DNA from: Borovskyia barvae
Lineage: Eukaryota > Euglenozoa > Kinetoplastea > Trypanosomatida > Trypanosomatidae
Direction of reading: 5' to 3'
Length of the DNA stretch: 64,000 bases
NCBI GenBank assembly: GCA_030849085.1
Contig: JASAOM010001130.1
Location: 496,001-560,000 of the forward strand
A model generated the notes under the pieces. That model ran no database searches. It saw only the letters and a program-made list of their open reading frames with translations, and was not told the origin of the DNA. The first letter of the stretch is position 1; each line of letters begins with the position of its first letter. This document shows, piece by piece, positions 54,245-64,000 of this stretch. A program made the position numbers and the translations under genes.

Positions 54245-57200
54245 TGCTTTTCTATTTTTTGGAGAAGGAGTGGGGGGTGGGGGGAAGGAGAAGTGCGCCT
54301 GTCCCTACAAGCAAAGGAAAAGGGGGCGCGCTCCCAGCTGCCTTTCAGCGAAAACGCCCAACAATGTGCCATCAAATATTAATATCACGGGTGCAAGTAT
54401 CGGCCACGCTGTGTGGGAGAAATGCGGTGAAGGGATAGAACAAGAAGACGCTGATCGGAGGCCTGCGAAGCTTTCTCCATCCCAACCTTCCGCTTTCCTG
54501 CATTGCCACTGAACTTCAGCGATTCACCATGCCCAGACGAAACGAGAACATATGCAGCTGGAAGAAGGAGCGATCCACCGAAGAAAAGAAATGTTATCCT
54601 CACCCGGCATCTCTTCGCAGATGCCCTCCACAAGCGCCCGTACAGTGGATTTCGACAAGTCACTCGAAACGAGGTCTGCCGCCTCCCACCCTTCCTCTCC
54701 TCATCTCTACCGTACCACCTCGCTCAGAAGTGCCACCGTCCTGTGTGAGAAGGTGTCGCTGTGGAATGAATCAGGAGAGAAGAGTGAGAGAGGAGAGAAA
54801 GTATCGTTGGCGGAGAGCAGTGAGAAAACGACCCTGTCATGAAGATGCAATAAAGCACGCGACAACAGCCGCTGCCGCTTGCGTAGCCTCTGCTCCGGTC
54901 GGCCACACTATCAGCGTCCAGTCGCGTGTGGGACTCCGCATTACCTTGTTTTGCTGCGCCTATTTCTTATGGCTGGGAACCGACACACCCATCGCACGCG
55001 TCTAGCCATCTCGATCACTTGCCGCATCGGACCCGGAGGGACCCTTCGTGATCCGTCACGCAAAGCACTTACAAGCGAGCCGCAGGTGTCAACCCCACAG
55101 AAGCGTGAGAAGATTTCAGCAGCGTTCTGCCTACCCTCTGTCGTTCTGGAAGGGATACCCTTGCCTTCCTGCAGCGCGTGACCATCGGTCCTGTACCAAT
55201 CCGGTCCTTGGTGGGACGCATAGTCGAGAGAACTTTTGTTCTCAGGGGACTTTCGCAAATTAGCCTTCGGGGCAATGACCGAGAAAGGCGGCGCAGAGTG
55301 CCCAGTGATGCTCGCACCCTAACCTCAATCCCGAGCTGCGCATGGCTCAGCTACGTGTCCGTAGAGGACGATGCTCGTGGAGAGCACACGTGGCCTCGTC
55401 AACAAGCGAACCTCACCGCTCGATGTCAAACCTGAAGGGAAAGAGAAATGGAAACTACAAGGTCGTAGAAACATAATAGACCTGTAGAGTAGTGCCTGTT
55501 ACAGCCAGACGAAGAGTAGAGTTCGCGCTCTCTGGGCTCTTCGACGAAACGTTCATCAAGTCATCCGATCTAACGGTGATAACAGCGTGAACATGGGACG
55601 TCTGCTCAAGTAGCTTTACAGGGTCGAGTTCGACAAGTTAACTGAGGCTTTTTACCAATTTCACTCGTATCAGATACGTCAACATTGGGTTTCCTTCTCT
55701 CAACTGGCAGCCTTCGTTGCGTGCTTCGGGCTGCACCGTGAGACTTCGTCAGAAAATCAATGCTGCCTGGACAAAAGATTTGAGCTGACGGCGTATGCTC
55801 CAATAGCACTGTCTGTTCCCGCAGGAACTGCTAGATGAGACGTTTCGCCAGCGACAGCGTTGAGCTTCTCGTTGCAGAACGTTGGTTTTGTTGCTCAGCT
55901 CAGACATCCCTGGGTTCTTGAACTGGACTGCCCCGTGAGACTTGTCATCAAAGCTAGCCGATATATCCGATCGCTGCTGAGCGAGGACGTTCCACCTAGC
56001 CCAGCGCCCATTTGTGTCAATATGGGCTGCTTGATGGGACTGTCATCATTTCATGATGCAACAGTGTGGACCCCATGTCTAAATACATCGTCTATATAAA
56101 TTCTTGAATTAAAGCAAAAAGGAACGAGTCCAAGCCTTTCAGCTATTCTTCTCAACATATGTGCTACGCCATGTAGACAAGGCGGAGATGGTACCAATTA
56201 GGCAGGTGAGTAGGAAGGAGGACGAGGGAGAGATAAAGCGAAGCTATAGCGCACAGGAAATTAGGAGCAAACAGCGGAGCAGAGAGAACGCTGGTGCGCA
56301 TTCGTCCTGATGTCCATCATCACTTTCCGACCAATCAAGTCAACATCCATAAAACATAAGCATCAAGCTCACGAGCCCCCCCCCCCCCACACACACACTC
56401 CCCCAATATACGATTGACTGTTACGTGCCATTCCATTACCTCCATCCCTTTCCTCGAACATCGGTAATCAAACCCAATAAAGCCGTTGGGAAGTTGAGAA
56501 GGTACTTCCAAAAAAGGCATGCGCTTGGAGCACTCAACCAAAGCGGAAAAACGAAGAGAGAAATGAGCTGTGCGCAATATCAACAACAGGAGAGCAACAG
56601 AAATGAAGTAACAAAGGGGAAGGGGTGGGATCAGAGTTTTTCTGAAAAACGGTACCGCAGCACTACTCAACTACAGTGGTGCAGTGCTGACATTGGAACA
56701 TTATAAATGAAATGAGGAGGGAGGGGGGGGGGGGGTCACCATCCGAAGAAGGAGTTAAGCAGAACCTCCTTGCCGTTTTTTGTCCGCGCCGCCTTTACCC
56801 GCGATCCGCATCCCGTATTCCTATCCCACACCGTGAAGCCCAACAAAGCGAGAGAAAAGCGGATGGAGAGAGAGGAAAGCGAGATGCGAAGCAGTCGCGC
56901 TGCCGAAATACATGTGAATACGCAAAGGCGGCAAAAAAAAGCAACAAGAAAAGTAGTTGTAGAAATAGATATCATTGTTTTAAAAATAAGCAGTAGAGTC
57001 TCAGCCATGGGCATCTGGTCCCCCCCCCCTTCTCTCTTTTTTCCTCCATTAACTCACCCACTCCATCGGCATGTCGCCGGCTTCGTCAGAAGAGCAAGAT
57101 GCGCGAAGGGAGTCGAAGGGAAGGGCAGCCACACATCAGCGAGCAGAGGAGGGGCTGGCGGTTTAAAGAAAGGGAACGAGAAAGTTCCATACCCTCTCGT

Positions 57201-57405
57201 CTTTCCCGGGAGATGACCAGAACACTGAAGGAATACAAAAAGAATCTGCAATCGGTGATCACCATCTCTAACCTTCATAGCGCTCATCCGTCGGAAACGA
57301 CCTTACAATGGCCTGGTCGAAGCTGTTTCGGGAGAGCAGTACCTGCCCCCCCCCCACTCCCCTCCTCCTCGCTCTATCTAACGAAAGCACATGAAAAAGC
57401 AGAAC

Positions 57406-57431
57406 GTAAGATCAGAGCGTAAGATCAGAGC
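57406..57431. repeat. 13-base tandem duplication
   Basis: GTAAGATCAGAGC is present twice in direct succession, 65 bases downstream of the kinesin stop codon. Confidence 0.85.
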
Positions 57432-57495
57432 GCGCACGCTGTTACAGTGGAGAGGGGGGGGGAGAAGAGAATGCTGAGCAAAGTAGATCGCTTGT

Positions 57496-60400
57496 TCAGA
57501 GGCCGCGCGATCGAATTGCGTTTCCTGGGCGATGTGACTCATGTTCACGCTGAGCTTCCTGTCGCTCCAGATACATCTTCATCGAAGCTACCTTCAGTTC
57601 CTCCAGCTTCGTCTGAAGTGCCTCATTTTCTAATATCATCTCGTCGTACCGCTGCGCTGCCTTGCTGGCTGTGGACTTGGCGCTCTTTATCTTCTTGTGG
57701 AGCGACTTCTCCCTGAGACGTTCGTCATTGATGCGTTCCTCACACTGTGCGACAGTCTCAGCGAGGCGACGATTGTTATTCGCGGCTAGGGCATTCATCT
57801 GCTCCGTCAACTCCGCCTGGAAGTTCGCCTCTTGCTGACGCAGCTCCAATTGCCTCTCCCGAAGTGCCTGCTCCAAGTCCTCGTTCTTCTGCTTTTCCTT
57901 CTCTAGCTGCCGGTTCGACCACTGCACCATCTGGCGGTTGCTCTCCAGCTCCTCGTCTTTGATGGCGAGAACTTCTTCGACGCGAGTGACTTGCTCCTGG
58001 AGTCGCTGGTAACTCTTCGTCTGTTCCTCCAACTCCGCCGTAGCGTTGCGGACAGCATCGAGCCGCTGGTTCGCTTCTGCCAGTTGAGTCTTATAATACT
58101 CCACCTCACCATCCTTGGCTCGAGCACTGCTGTTCATCTCCGTCTTCAGCGATTCCACCTGGCTGCGTACGTTTTCCAGCTCTACAGAAAGCTGCATGTT
58201 GTAATTTTGCAGCTCTATGACGTGCTTCTCCATTTCGGTCTTTTCCTCGGTGAACTGCGCACGCTCCTCCTCCAAGGCCGTCTCAAGCTCCTTGATCTTT
58301 CGCTCTGACTTGTTCAGTTTCTTGACTAGTTTATCGCACGTCTGGTCCTTCTCCTGGCGCATTGCCTCCAGCGCATCCTCCTTGTGCTGCAGAAGTGCCC
58401 TCACCTGATTCGCCGTCGCCTCGTCAACACCGCCAACACCGGCACTGCCCACGCCCGGCAAAGTAAACGTGCCTTCGCTGAAGGAAGGGACGCCAAGCGG
58501 AGAGGCCACCGCGGCAGCGAGGTTCGGTGTGACCCGTCCCGTTTTGAGAAACTCATATTTACGAATCATGTCGTCAAGCTTCATCTGGTGCTGATGCATC
58601 AACTCCACTAGGCGTTGCTTCGTGCGAATCTGCTGTTGTAGCTGCGCCAAGACATCACCGTCGATGGGTTCCTCATCAGCCGCGGCCAGCACAAATGCCT
58701 CCGTCCCATTAGCCGCCGTCGCTTCCGCGCTCTCGAGACTTTCTGGGGAGGCGATGCATACACCGAAGCGGCGAAGTGATACGTTTGTCTCCTTGATGCG
58801 GCTCTCCATCATACTCTTCGCGTGACGTGCGGCCTCTAGCTGCCGTAGGATGGAAGCACGGTCATCTCCACCGGACCACTCTGCTCCGTCGTGCCCATTC
58901 CCGCTGATGGTCCCGAGAGCACCACCGGCACCAGAAGCCCCACCGCCAGCAGCAGCGTCCTTTTCCTCCAGCATACGGCGCAGTCGATCGGCGTCGCGCT
59001 CCTTCTCCGTGATTGTCGCCTTGGATGCCTCCAACTGATCCTGAACTGCTCTCATCTCCTCCTTCGCTTTTGTGAGCTTCGCTTTGATCTTCTCCTGGTC
59101 ACGCTCGATCTTCTCGCGCAGTTTTGTGTTCTCTTCACGGAGAGCGCTCAGATCGACTTTCAGCTGAGACGTCGCATTCTGTTCCGCAGCATGCCGTGAA
59201 GCCTCTTCATCACGCTGGCGCTGCAAATCTTCGTTTGCGTGTGCGGCATCATTGAGCTGGCGCTGGGTTTGCTCTTGCAACTCCGCCATCGCGCGGCGTG
59301 CGTACTTCTCCATATCCTCCTTTGTGTACGCAGTTTTTCTCCAGTGCTCATACTGCTCCACGAAGCCCTGGAAAAACGTGCTTATCTCCTTCACATCCCA
59401 CTCGTCGGACTTGCCTTTCGCACCTTTCATGGGTGACATGCGCGTCCGCATCATCTCAAGCTCCTCATCAGTGCACACGCGCTTGAGAAAGTTGATGCTG
59501 GCAAAGCGCAAGTCTCGAAGCCGACTAGATTCATTCGACAAGTTCGACTCCACCAACTCGCGCCGCTCCAGCTCCTTGCGCAGATCACGTTGCCGCTCCG
59601 CCACTTCTTTCTCCTTCTCTTCGATCTGGGCGAGCAAGGAAAGGTTACGCTCTTCCAGCTCAATGTTGTTCTTCTCCCCGCCACTGCGGAGGTCGGAGTT
59701 TTCAATCTCAAGCTCCTCGATGCGCTGACGCAGGCCGTCCTCCACGTTGAGATCCACGTTGCCCAGCCGCTTCTTGAGCTCCTCGATCTGGTCCATCAAA
59801 TCCTGGATGCGGGCATCCTTAGGGTCCATGTTCTTGATGGGCTTGTTCTCGATCTGCTTCGCACGAAGCGCGAAGCGTAGGGTGGAGATGGTTTCCGAGA
59901 GATTCTTGTCCGATGGACCGACGTTGGCAAACATGACCGTCTTCGCGTTGCCGCCGAGCGAGTCCTTGAGGAGCATCGTCAGCGGCGATCCACGGTACGG
60001 AATGTGCTTCGCCCCTTTCACAATGGTGTCGATCACCGTCGCCAGAGCCGACAAAGAAAGGTTGATGTTGCACCCTTCCTTCGCGGTGTCACCCGTCGCG
60101 TTCGTCTTGCTCAGCTTCTCAGAGCCGGCCAGATCGACCACGTTGATCTTGCTCGACATGACAATGGGAGAGCTAGGGTCGTTTTCGAAGTCGAAGTGTT
60201 CAATTTGTACGGTGAAGAGGGAATGGCTACGGCTGCTCGTATCATTGAGGTCGGTGGACGCCGTCTGTCGCCGCTCAGTACCTGCATTGAACCACTTGAT
60301 CGCCTCGTCGAAGCTGGTCACCTCCGGCATCTCCGCACCCTTCACATAAAAGTTCTTCGCCATATTCTGCTTGATTTCTAAGTTCACCTGCTTTGAGGTG

Positions 60401-60864
60401 AGCAGGTCCCGAGATTTGCCATTGTAGAGCTCCACGTAGGAAACTTTGACCTTGAACGTCTTCGTGGCCGATGTCATCTTTTTTATTTCCGAGAAGAGGT
60501 AGTCCACGACCTGCGGCATCATACCCCACGTGTCCCGCTGACTCAGCTTACCTGTCATGGTGTGCGTCTTGCCAGAGCCGGACTGGCCATAGGCGAAAAC
60601 AGTGGCGTTGTAGCCCTGCAGCACCGCATCCGCCAGTGGCTGCACCTCCTGTAGAAAGATGTCCCGCTGGGTGGAGGAGTTGTTATAAACAGCATCGAAG
60701 GCAAACACATCCGGGTCGCCGATGGGGTGTTGCACAACAACCTGATTTGTTGCAAGATCGAGGCGAACAAGCGCCTTGTCACCGCGCTCCGCCTCATACG
60801 GAAGGATGTCACGGCAGCGAATGACGACACGGATGTTCTCCGCTCCCGGAATCTTTTTTACCAT
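57496..60864 (-). CDS. Kinesin-2-type motor protein (N-terminal motor, long coiled coil)
   Basis: An ATP-dependent plus-end microtubule motor of 1122 aa, probably for anterograde intraflagellar transport. The ATG at 60864 (MVKKIPGAENIRVVIRCRD) is used; the frame extends 11 codons further to a GTG. Motor domain about 9-350: P-loop GQSGSGKT at 93-100, switch I NDTSSRSH near 227, switch II DLAGSE near 265, microtubule-binding HIPYRGSPLTMLLKDSLGG near 304. The neck, NKPIKNMDPKDARIQDL, closely follows kinesin-2 (NKP.iNEDPKDA). From about 370 to 1110 it is almost continuous coiled coil (Glu/Lys/Gln/Leu heptads) broken by a Gly-rich linker near 645-670 and another hinge near 805-840. There is no 39-residue repeat, so it is not a K39-type kinesin. 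Trypanosomatids have two kinesin-2 proteins (KIN2A, KIN2B); this is likely one of them, with KIN2A/OSM-3-like as my first guess. Confidence 0.88.
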   Translation of the reverse strand: MVKKIPGAENIRVVIRCRDILPYEAERGDKALVRLDLATNQVVVQHPIGDPDVFAFDAVYNNSSTQRDIFLQEVQPLADAVLQGYNATVFAYGQSGSGKTHTMTGKLSQRDTWGMMPQVVDYLFSEIKKMTSATKTFKVKVSYVELYNGKSRDLLTSKQVNLEIKQNMAKNFYVKGAEMPEVTSFDEAIKWFNAGTERRQTASTDLNDTSSRSHSLFTVQIEHFDFENDPSSPIVMSSKINVVDLAGSEKLSKTNATGDTAKEGCNINLSLSALATVIDTIVKGAKHIPYRGSPLTMLLKDSLGGNAKTVMFANVGPSDKNLSETISTLRFALRAKQIENKPIKNMDPKDARIQDLMDQIEELKKRLGNVDLNVEDGLRQRIEELEIENSDLRSGGEKNNIELEERNLSLLAQIEEKEKEVAERQRDLRKELERRELVESNLSNESSRLRDLRFASINFLKRVCTDEELEMMRTRMSPMKGAKGKSDEWDVKEISTFFQGFVEQYEHWRKTAYTKEDMEKYARRAMAELQEQTQRQLNDAAHANEDLQRQRDEEASRHAAEQNATSQLKVDLSALREENTKLREKIERDQEKIKAKLTKAKEEMRAVQDQLEASKATITEKERDADRLRRMLEEKDAAAGGGASGAGGALGTISGNGHDGAEWSGGDDRASILRQLEAARHAKSMMESRIKETNVSLRRFGVCIASPESLESAEATAANGTEAFVLAAADEEPIDGDVLAQLQQQIRTKQRLVELMHQHQMKLDDMIRKYEFLKTGRVTPNLAAAVASPLGVPSFSEGTFTLPGVGSAGVGGVDEATANQVRALLQHKEDALEAMRQEKDQTCDKLVKKLNKSERKIKELETALEEERAQFTEEKTEMEKHVIELQNYNMQLSVELENVRSQVESLKTEMNSSARAKDGEVEYYKTQLAEANQRLDAVRNATAELEEQTKSYQRLQEQVTRVEEVLAIKDEELESNRQMVQWSNRQLEKEKQKNEDLEQALRERQLELRQQEANFQAELTEQMNALAANNNRRLAETVAQCEERINDERLREKSLHKKIKSAKSTASKAAQRYDEMILENEALQTKLEELKVASMKMYLERQEAQREHESHRPGNAIRSRGL

Positions 60865-62835
60865 TTTCAAGCTTTCTTCTTCGTTTCCGGAGTCCACTTG
60901 AAGTTATTTCTCTCTCCTTTCACCGTTTCTTCGGGTACACAAACGCGCGTGTCCACACACTCGTCTACGTCGGTTTTGTGTCCGAAGAGGAAAAAGGAGA
61001 GAACAAGAAAAAAGCAGTGTTATGTGTGGTGTTCGAGAGGGAGAGAGAGAGAGTACAGAAAATGAGTATTATGCGCCGCGAGAGAAAGGGGCGCTGTTTG
61101 CTAAACGAAAAGTGTGAAACCAGGTCGTGGACACCCCTCACGTAGTATCGCGCCACAATCAATACGCCGTGACGTTCGTATCACTTTGCCTTGCAGCAGG
61201 AGACGGACGTGCTGCGATGAGCGGGGAGGAGGCGAACCTGCAGACCGAGGTGCGGTCACGTGTATAAGTGAGAAAAAGTAATCTTGCTGGCTTGGTTCTT
61301 GTGATGTGTGTCGAAAGTGCTGGTTCAAAAGGAAGGGGAAAAATGAAGGAAGTTGAAAGGGGGAGCGAAAACGCGAGAAGGAGCAGCGGGACCACGGCGA
61401 CACCCAACCGAAGGAACAAACTCCCTGCACCCATGGGGGGGCTCCAGGAATTGCACAGACATAGACACACACCCATACACGCACTGAGACGCCTTCGGCA
61501 GTTCCTTCCTTCAATGAGTATTAGGTTTGGTCAGAAGCACCGATTTGACGGCGATACGCGTGGCGCTCTCCACTGTCAAATGAACAGAAGAAAGGTCGGG
61601 GAAAGGGGGATCGTCTCCGCTGAGAGACGGCGTAGAAGCGCAAGTAAAGCGGGAGCTGTTCAACGGAAAGCGTCACCAGAAGGTCCCACACCATCACAGT
61701 CTTACCTACTCTTTGAAGTAATTGTATTCCTTGTATTCGATTTGCTTTTATTTCATGGAGCTGGCTGTGTTTCTGCTGCTGTGGAGTCTTGAAGCAGAGC
61801 AGCGCCACCAATGGGAGTGCTAAGAGCGAATATCGCCTTCGTGTGAATGGTCCTAGCGGGAGGAAAACGAATAAGAAAACATCGCAAGCACCACAGATTC
61901 CATTGTAGCGCGCATATCAACACTTAAAAAGGGGGAAGGAGATATGTGAGGAAAGAAAAGCTTTCTTCACAAAGGGGTGTTCGGCATCGGAGGTGAATAT
62001 GCTGACAGGTCTGCTGCAGCTCTGGGCAGATGAGAGAGTGCGGCAATGCAAGCAATGTGAAAAGCGAAAGCAAAGCGATAGGGAACGAGTTCGAAAGAAA
62101 AGGGAACGACGTGATGGAATTTTAAGTGCCGGCCTCACACAAAGCGCTGAACAGTCAAATGGAATCATAAGAGGTAGAACAAGTGGAAAGGTGTCAGCGG
62201 CACAAAACAGAGGCGAAGAGAGAAGGGGGCGGAGCACAAGAGCAACGGCCATGGAGAGAGACGTTCTTTTCTGGCAACAGAGATACCTTTACAAGGGAGC
62301 AGACCAGAGGTCGGCCCAAAGAAAGAGAGAGAGAGAGCAGTATTCTCACTCGTGTTTTTTCTCTTGACTTCTCAAACGAGAGACCTTTTCACACTTCGAA
62401 GAATAGAGCGGAAAGGCCAGGAGAGGGTTGCTTGCTGCATGAGAGGGTGTCTATGTGCGCCTCAAGACTCGAAAATACCTGCGAAACGGGCAATAGAAGC
62501 GGGGAGAAAACTGACGATAGTCCTGGATTTAAAAGCGGAGGGAAAAGAGAGAGAGAAAGAGAAACCCATACAAGAGGGAAGAGGGAATAAGAGCAAGGAC
62601 GGCCGAGGCCCTTGCCGCGTACGTCCCCTGGCTGGGGGAACACGATGTGGAACCACATGCGAAGCGGAAGCACCGGGTGATGCGACCAAGTTCGCAAATG
62701 CTCCCAAGCGAGTAGGAAAAGCCACACGTGGAAGGCCCGGGCATCAGTCCTCCAAGGCAGAGCCTTCACCTGCATGACTTCCCCACACCATCCCCCGTGT
62801 TCCCTCGCAGAAAAGCGACGATGTGAAGCGACTCG
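60865..62835. other. Intergenic region between protease-like gene and kinesin
   Basis: No confident gene. Purine-rich blocks at 61030-61070, 61330-61390 and 62040-62120 indicate pyrimidine tracts on the transcript. A 128-codon ATG frame at 62389-62775 begins only 60 bases past the upstream stop, too close for a separately spliced gene. GA runs lie near 62325-62336. Confidence 0.5.
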
Positions 62836-63732
62836 CTACATCTCACAGCGCCGTAGGGAATCGTAAAACTCACCGATGGGCACGAAGGCCACGTCGAGTG
62901 GCCAGTGCGCATGGAGAGACACGTGCTCCGAGATATCGAGATACGGATCTTTGTACAGGAGCTGGGATGTTGGGTCGCTCGGTGGGGCCCCTTTCATGAT
63001 GCGAGCCGCAATAACACCCACACACTTCCCAGACGACATCCGCAAGACGGGGCCACCGCACATACTCAACGGCAGCGGCGGCACTGCACCAGAAGATTGC
63101 GGGGTGGAGCCTCCGGCCTCGTTTCTGTCCGCTGCAGGTTCGTCCATCGACGCAAGGAGGACCGTTCCGTAGTCCACGGACAAGAGGGCAGCCTTACAGG
63201 TAGCCGCCAAGCGCATCGGCGTGAGCTTCAGGCCATCGTCGTTCGGATTGGCACGCTCCTCTGTCGTGTTCACACCACACAGAACAAGTTTGGTGCCCTC
63301 CTCGATCGGCTCCAGATCAGGCTCGATCACCTGTAGTGCAGATTCAGCGGTTGCACCCTTCTCCCGTGGCTGCAGCGCGTGTGTCAGCTGTTGCTCGTCC
63401 ACAGCGCGCAGCGAGGCGACGTCGACGTTTGGCATGTAATGCTGGCGAAATGCCAAATCTACAGAGAGATGGACTTTATGGGTCGTGCTGTCGGGCAGCA
63501 GCAGGCGCGTACTGACATGTCGCTCTCCGATGGCCTTGAGCCCGATGGAGTCTCCATAAATGCTCCTGTGTCGGACAGGGCACGTGACATGGGCAGCGGA
63601 AATGACGTGGTACGAGAAGAAGGTGTTCAATTGGTGGAACGCCATCACAAATCCGCTGCCCCGCACCAACGGCAGCACCGTCTGCCCCTTCTGCGTCCAC
63701 AGAAAATAAGAGGAAACACCGAAGGCATTCAT
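62836..63732 (-). CDS. Trypsin-fold (HtrA/3C-like) protease-like protein with Cys at the nucleophile position
   Basis: A 298-aa protein, starting at the ATG at 63732 (MNAFGVSS), with the outline of a chymotrypsin-fold protease. The first barrel opens with LVRGSGFVM (residues 22-30), as in HtrA-type proteases. The histidine motif is HVISAAHV (His48). A DVASL motif near Asp104 fits the third triad member. The nucleophile loop is LSMCGGPVL (residues 222-230): the family consensus G-x-S-G-G-P has Cys225 in place of Ser, followed by GKCVGVIAA as in GxVvGi. A Cys nucleophile is seen in viral 3C-type proteases, so activity is possible but not shown; alternatively it is a pseudoprotease. There is no clear signal peptide or PDZ domain; the frame upstream is UTR-like. 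Subcellular site unknown. It is the first gene transcribed in the window. Confidence 0.7.
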   Translation of the reverse strand: MNAFGVSSYFLWTQKGQTVLPLVRGSGFVMAFHQLNTFFSYHVISAAHVTCPVRHRSIYGDSIGLKAIGERHVSTRLLLPDSTTHKVHLSVDLAFRQHYMPNVDVASLRAVDEQQLTHALQPREKGATAESALQVIEPDLEPIEEGTKLVLCGVNTTEERANPNDDGLKLTPMRLAATCKAALLSVDYGTVLLASMDEPAADRNEAGGSTPQSSGAVPPLPLSMCGGPVLRMSSGKCVGVIAARIMKGAPPSDPTSQLLYKDPYLDISEHVSLHAHWPLDVAFVPIGEFYDSLRRCEM

Positions 63733-64000
63733 CACTGCGGCGCCGACGGGTTCGAAAACAAGAAAAGAGGGGGGAGCAGCCGGCCACCTAATACAAAAAA
63801 CGCATATCCACTCAGAAGTCCACGATGCGCGAGATGCGCGGCGGTTACAAAGAATTGAAAAAATGATGTAAGAGCAGCGCAGGGTGAAGTGGGAATAGGG
63901 GGGGGAAAGAGAGAGCGACGGCAGCATCGCAGCCCTTCCGGTAGCACCCCTCGCACCACTCCCACAAAACGCATCACAGGGGGGGGAGAGGCATGTCAAT
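63733..64000. other. 5' leader region at right edge
   Basis: Leader of the protease-like gene. The purine block at about 63895-63920 marks a pyrimidine tract on the transcript, and G-runs lie at 63898-63905 and near 63980. The upstream neighbour lies outside the window. Confidence 0.5.

Larger units (their letters stand above)
53308..57495. other. Largest intergenic region (4.2 kb)
   Basis: Between the kinesin stop and IMP3. It contains very long G-runs at 53541-53587, one ambiguous base at 53711, a TA microsatellite at about 54191-54244, C-runs near 56375-56395 and 57020-57030, and a 13-base tandem duplication at 57406-57431. The part about 54480-56100 has a balanced composition, unlike the purine-biased flanks, and short coding-like frames on the transcribed strand (e.g. 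54941-55258). No gene is confident; a decayed gene or retroposon, or small RNAs, are possible. Confidence 0.5.

Overview
The window looks like chromosome-internal nuclear DNA of a trypanosomatid, most likely a Leishmania-type parasite (Leishmaniinae). The evidence is: every convincing protein-coding gene is an intronless frame on the minus strand, with no strand switch in 64 kb; genes are spaced about one per 3.5-4 kb; the stretches between genes are strongly purine-rich on the given strand, so the transcribed strand carries the long polypyrimidine tracts used for trans-splicing and polyadenylation; CA/TG, TA, GA and G-run microsatellites are common between genes; and the set includes kinetoplastid-specific proteins (a P34/P37-like 5S rRNA-binding protein, and a receptor-like kinase with a cyclase-like domain). 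Seventeen protein genes are called. Species and chromosome cannot be fixed from the sequence alone.

Transcription runs from high to low coordinates. In that order the genes are: a trypsin-fold protease-like protein with Cys at the nucleophile position (62836-63732); a kinesin-2-type motor (57496-60864); the U3 snoRNP protein IMP3 (52627-53307); a small acylated zinc-ribbon protein (49125-49811); a UBE2H-like ubiquitin-conjugating enzyme (46243-46941); a Mut7-C domain protein (42049-42948); LSM4 (40526-40876); PAN3 (36892-38451); the axonemal dynein assembly factor DNAAF1/ODA7 (32579-34363); a conserved hypothetical (30151-31230); a P34/P37-like RNA-binding protein (28373-29092); a transcriptional-type cyclin (25784-26674); RIC1 (20035-25080); a large STE-type kinase (15841-19197); a SPRY-domain protein (11750-12247); a membrane receptor-like kinase (5787-9713); and a large hypothetical protein (1047-4571).

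As usual in these organisms, neighbours are co-transcribed but not functionally linked as in a bacterial operon. Two themes recur. RNA metabolism is represented by PAN3 (deadenylation), LSM4 (U6 snRNP or mRNA decay), Mut7-C (RNase-like fold), IMP3 (rRNA processing) and P34/P37 (5S rRNA). Flagellum biology is represented by kinesin-2 (intraflagellar transport) and DNAAF1 (dynein assembly), which implies a motile flagellated cell.

The less ordinary parts are: the receptor-like kinase (sensor region, two membrane spans, HAMP-like linker, cyclase-like domain, kinase); a second HGD-type kinase 6 kb from it; a fossil on the transcribed strand at about 13.6-14.9 kb with several C2H2-finger-like remnants and a 175-codon frame without ATG; the Cys-for-Ser substitution in the trypsin-fold protein; a Mut7-C domain with a weakened acidic site but intact zinc-ribbon cysteines; and an overlapping upstream ORF at the cyclin start. 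I do not see a CRISPR array, a tRNA or rRNA gene, or an intact mobile element. Box C/D or H/ACA snoRNAs could be hidden in the long gaps and cannot be excluded by eye.
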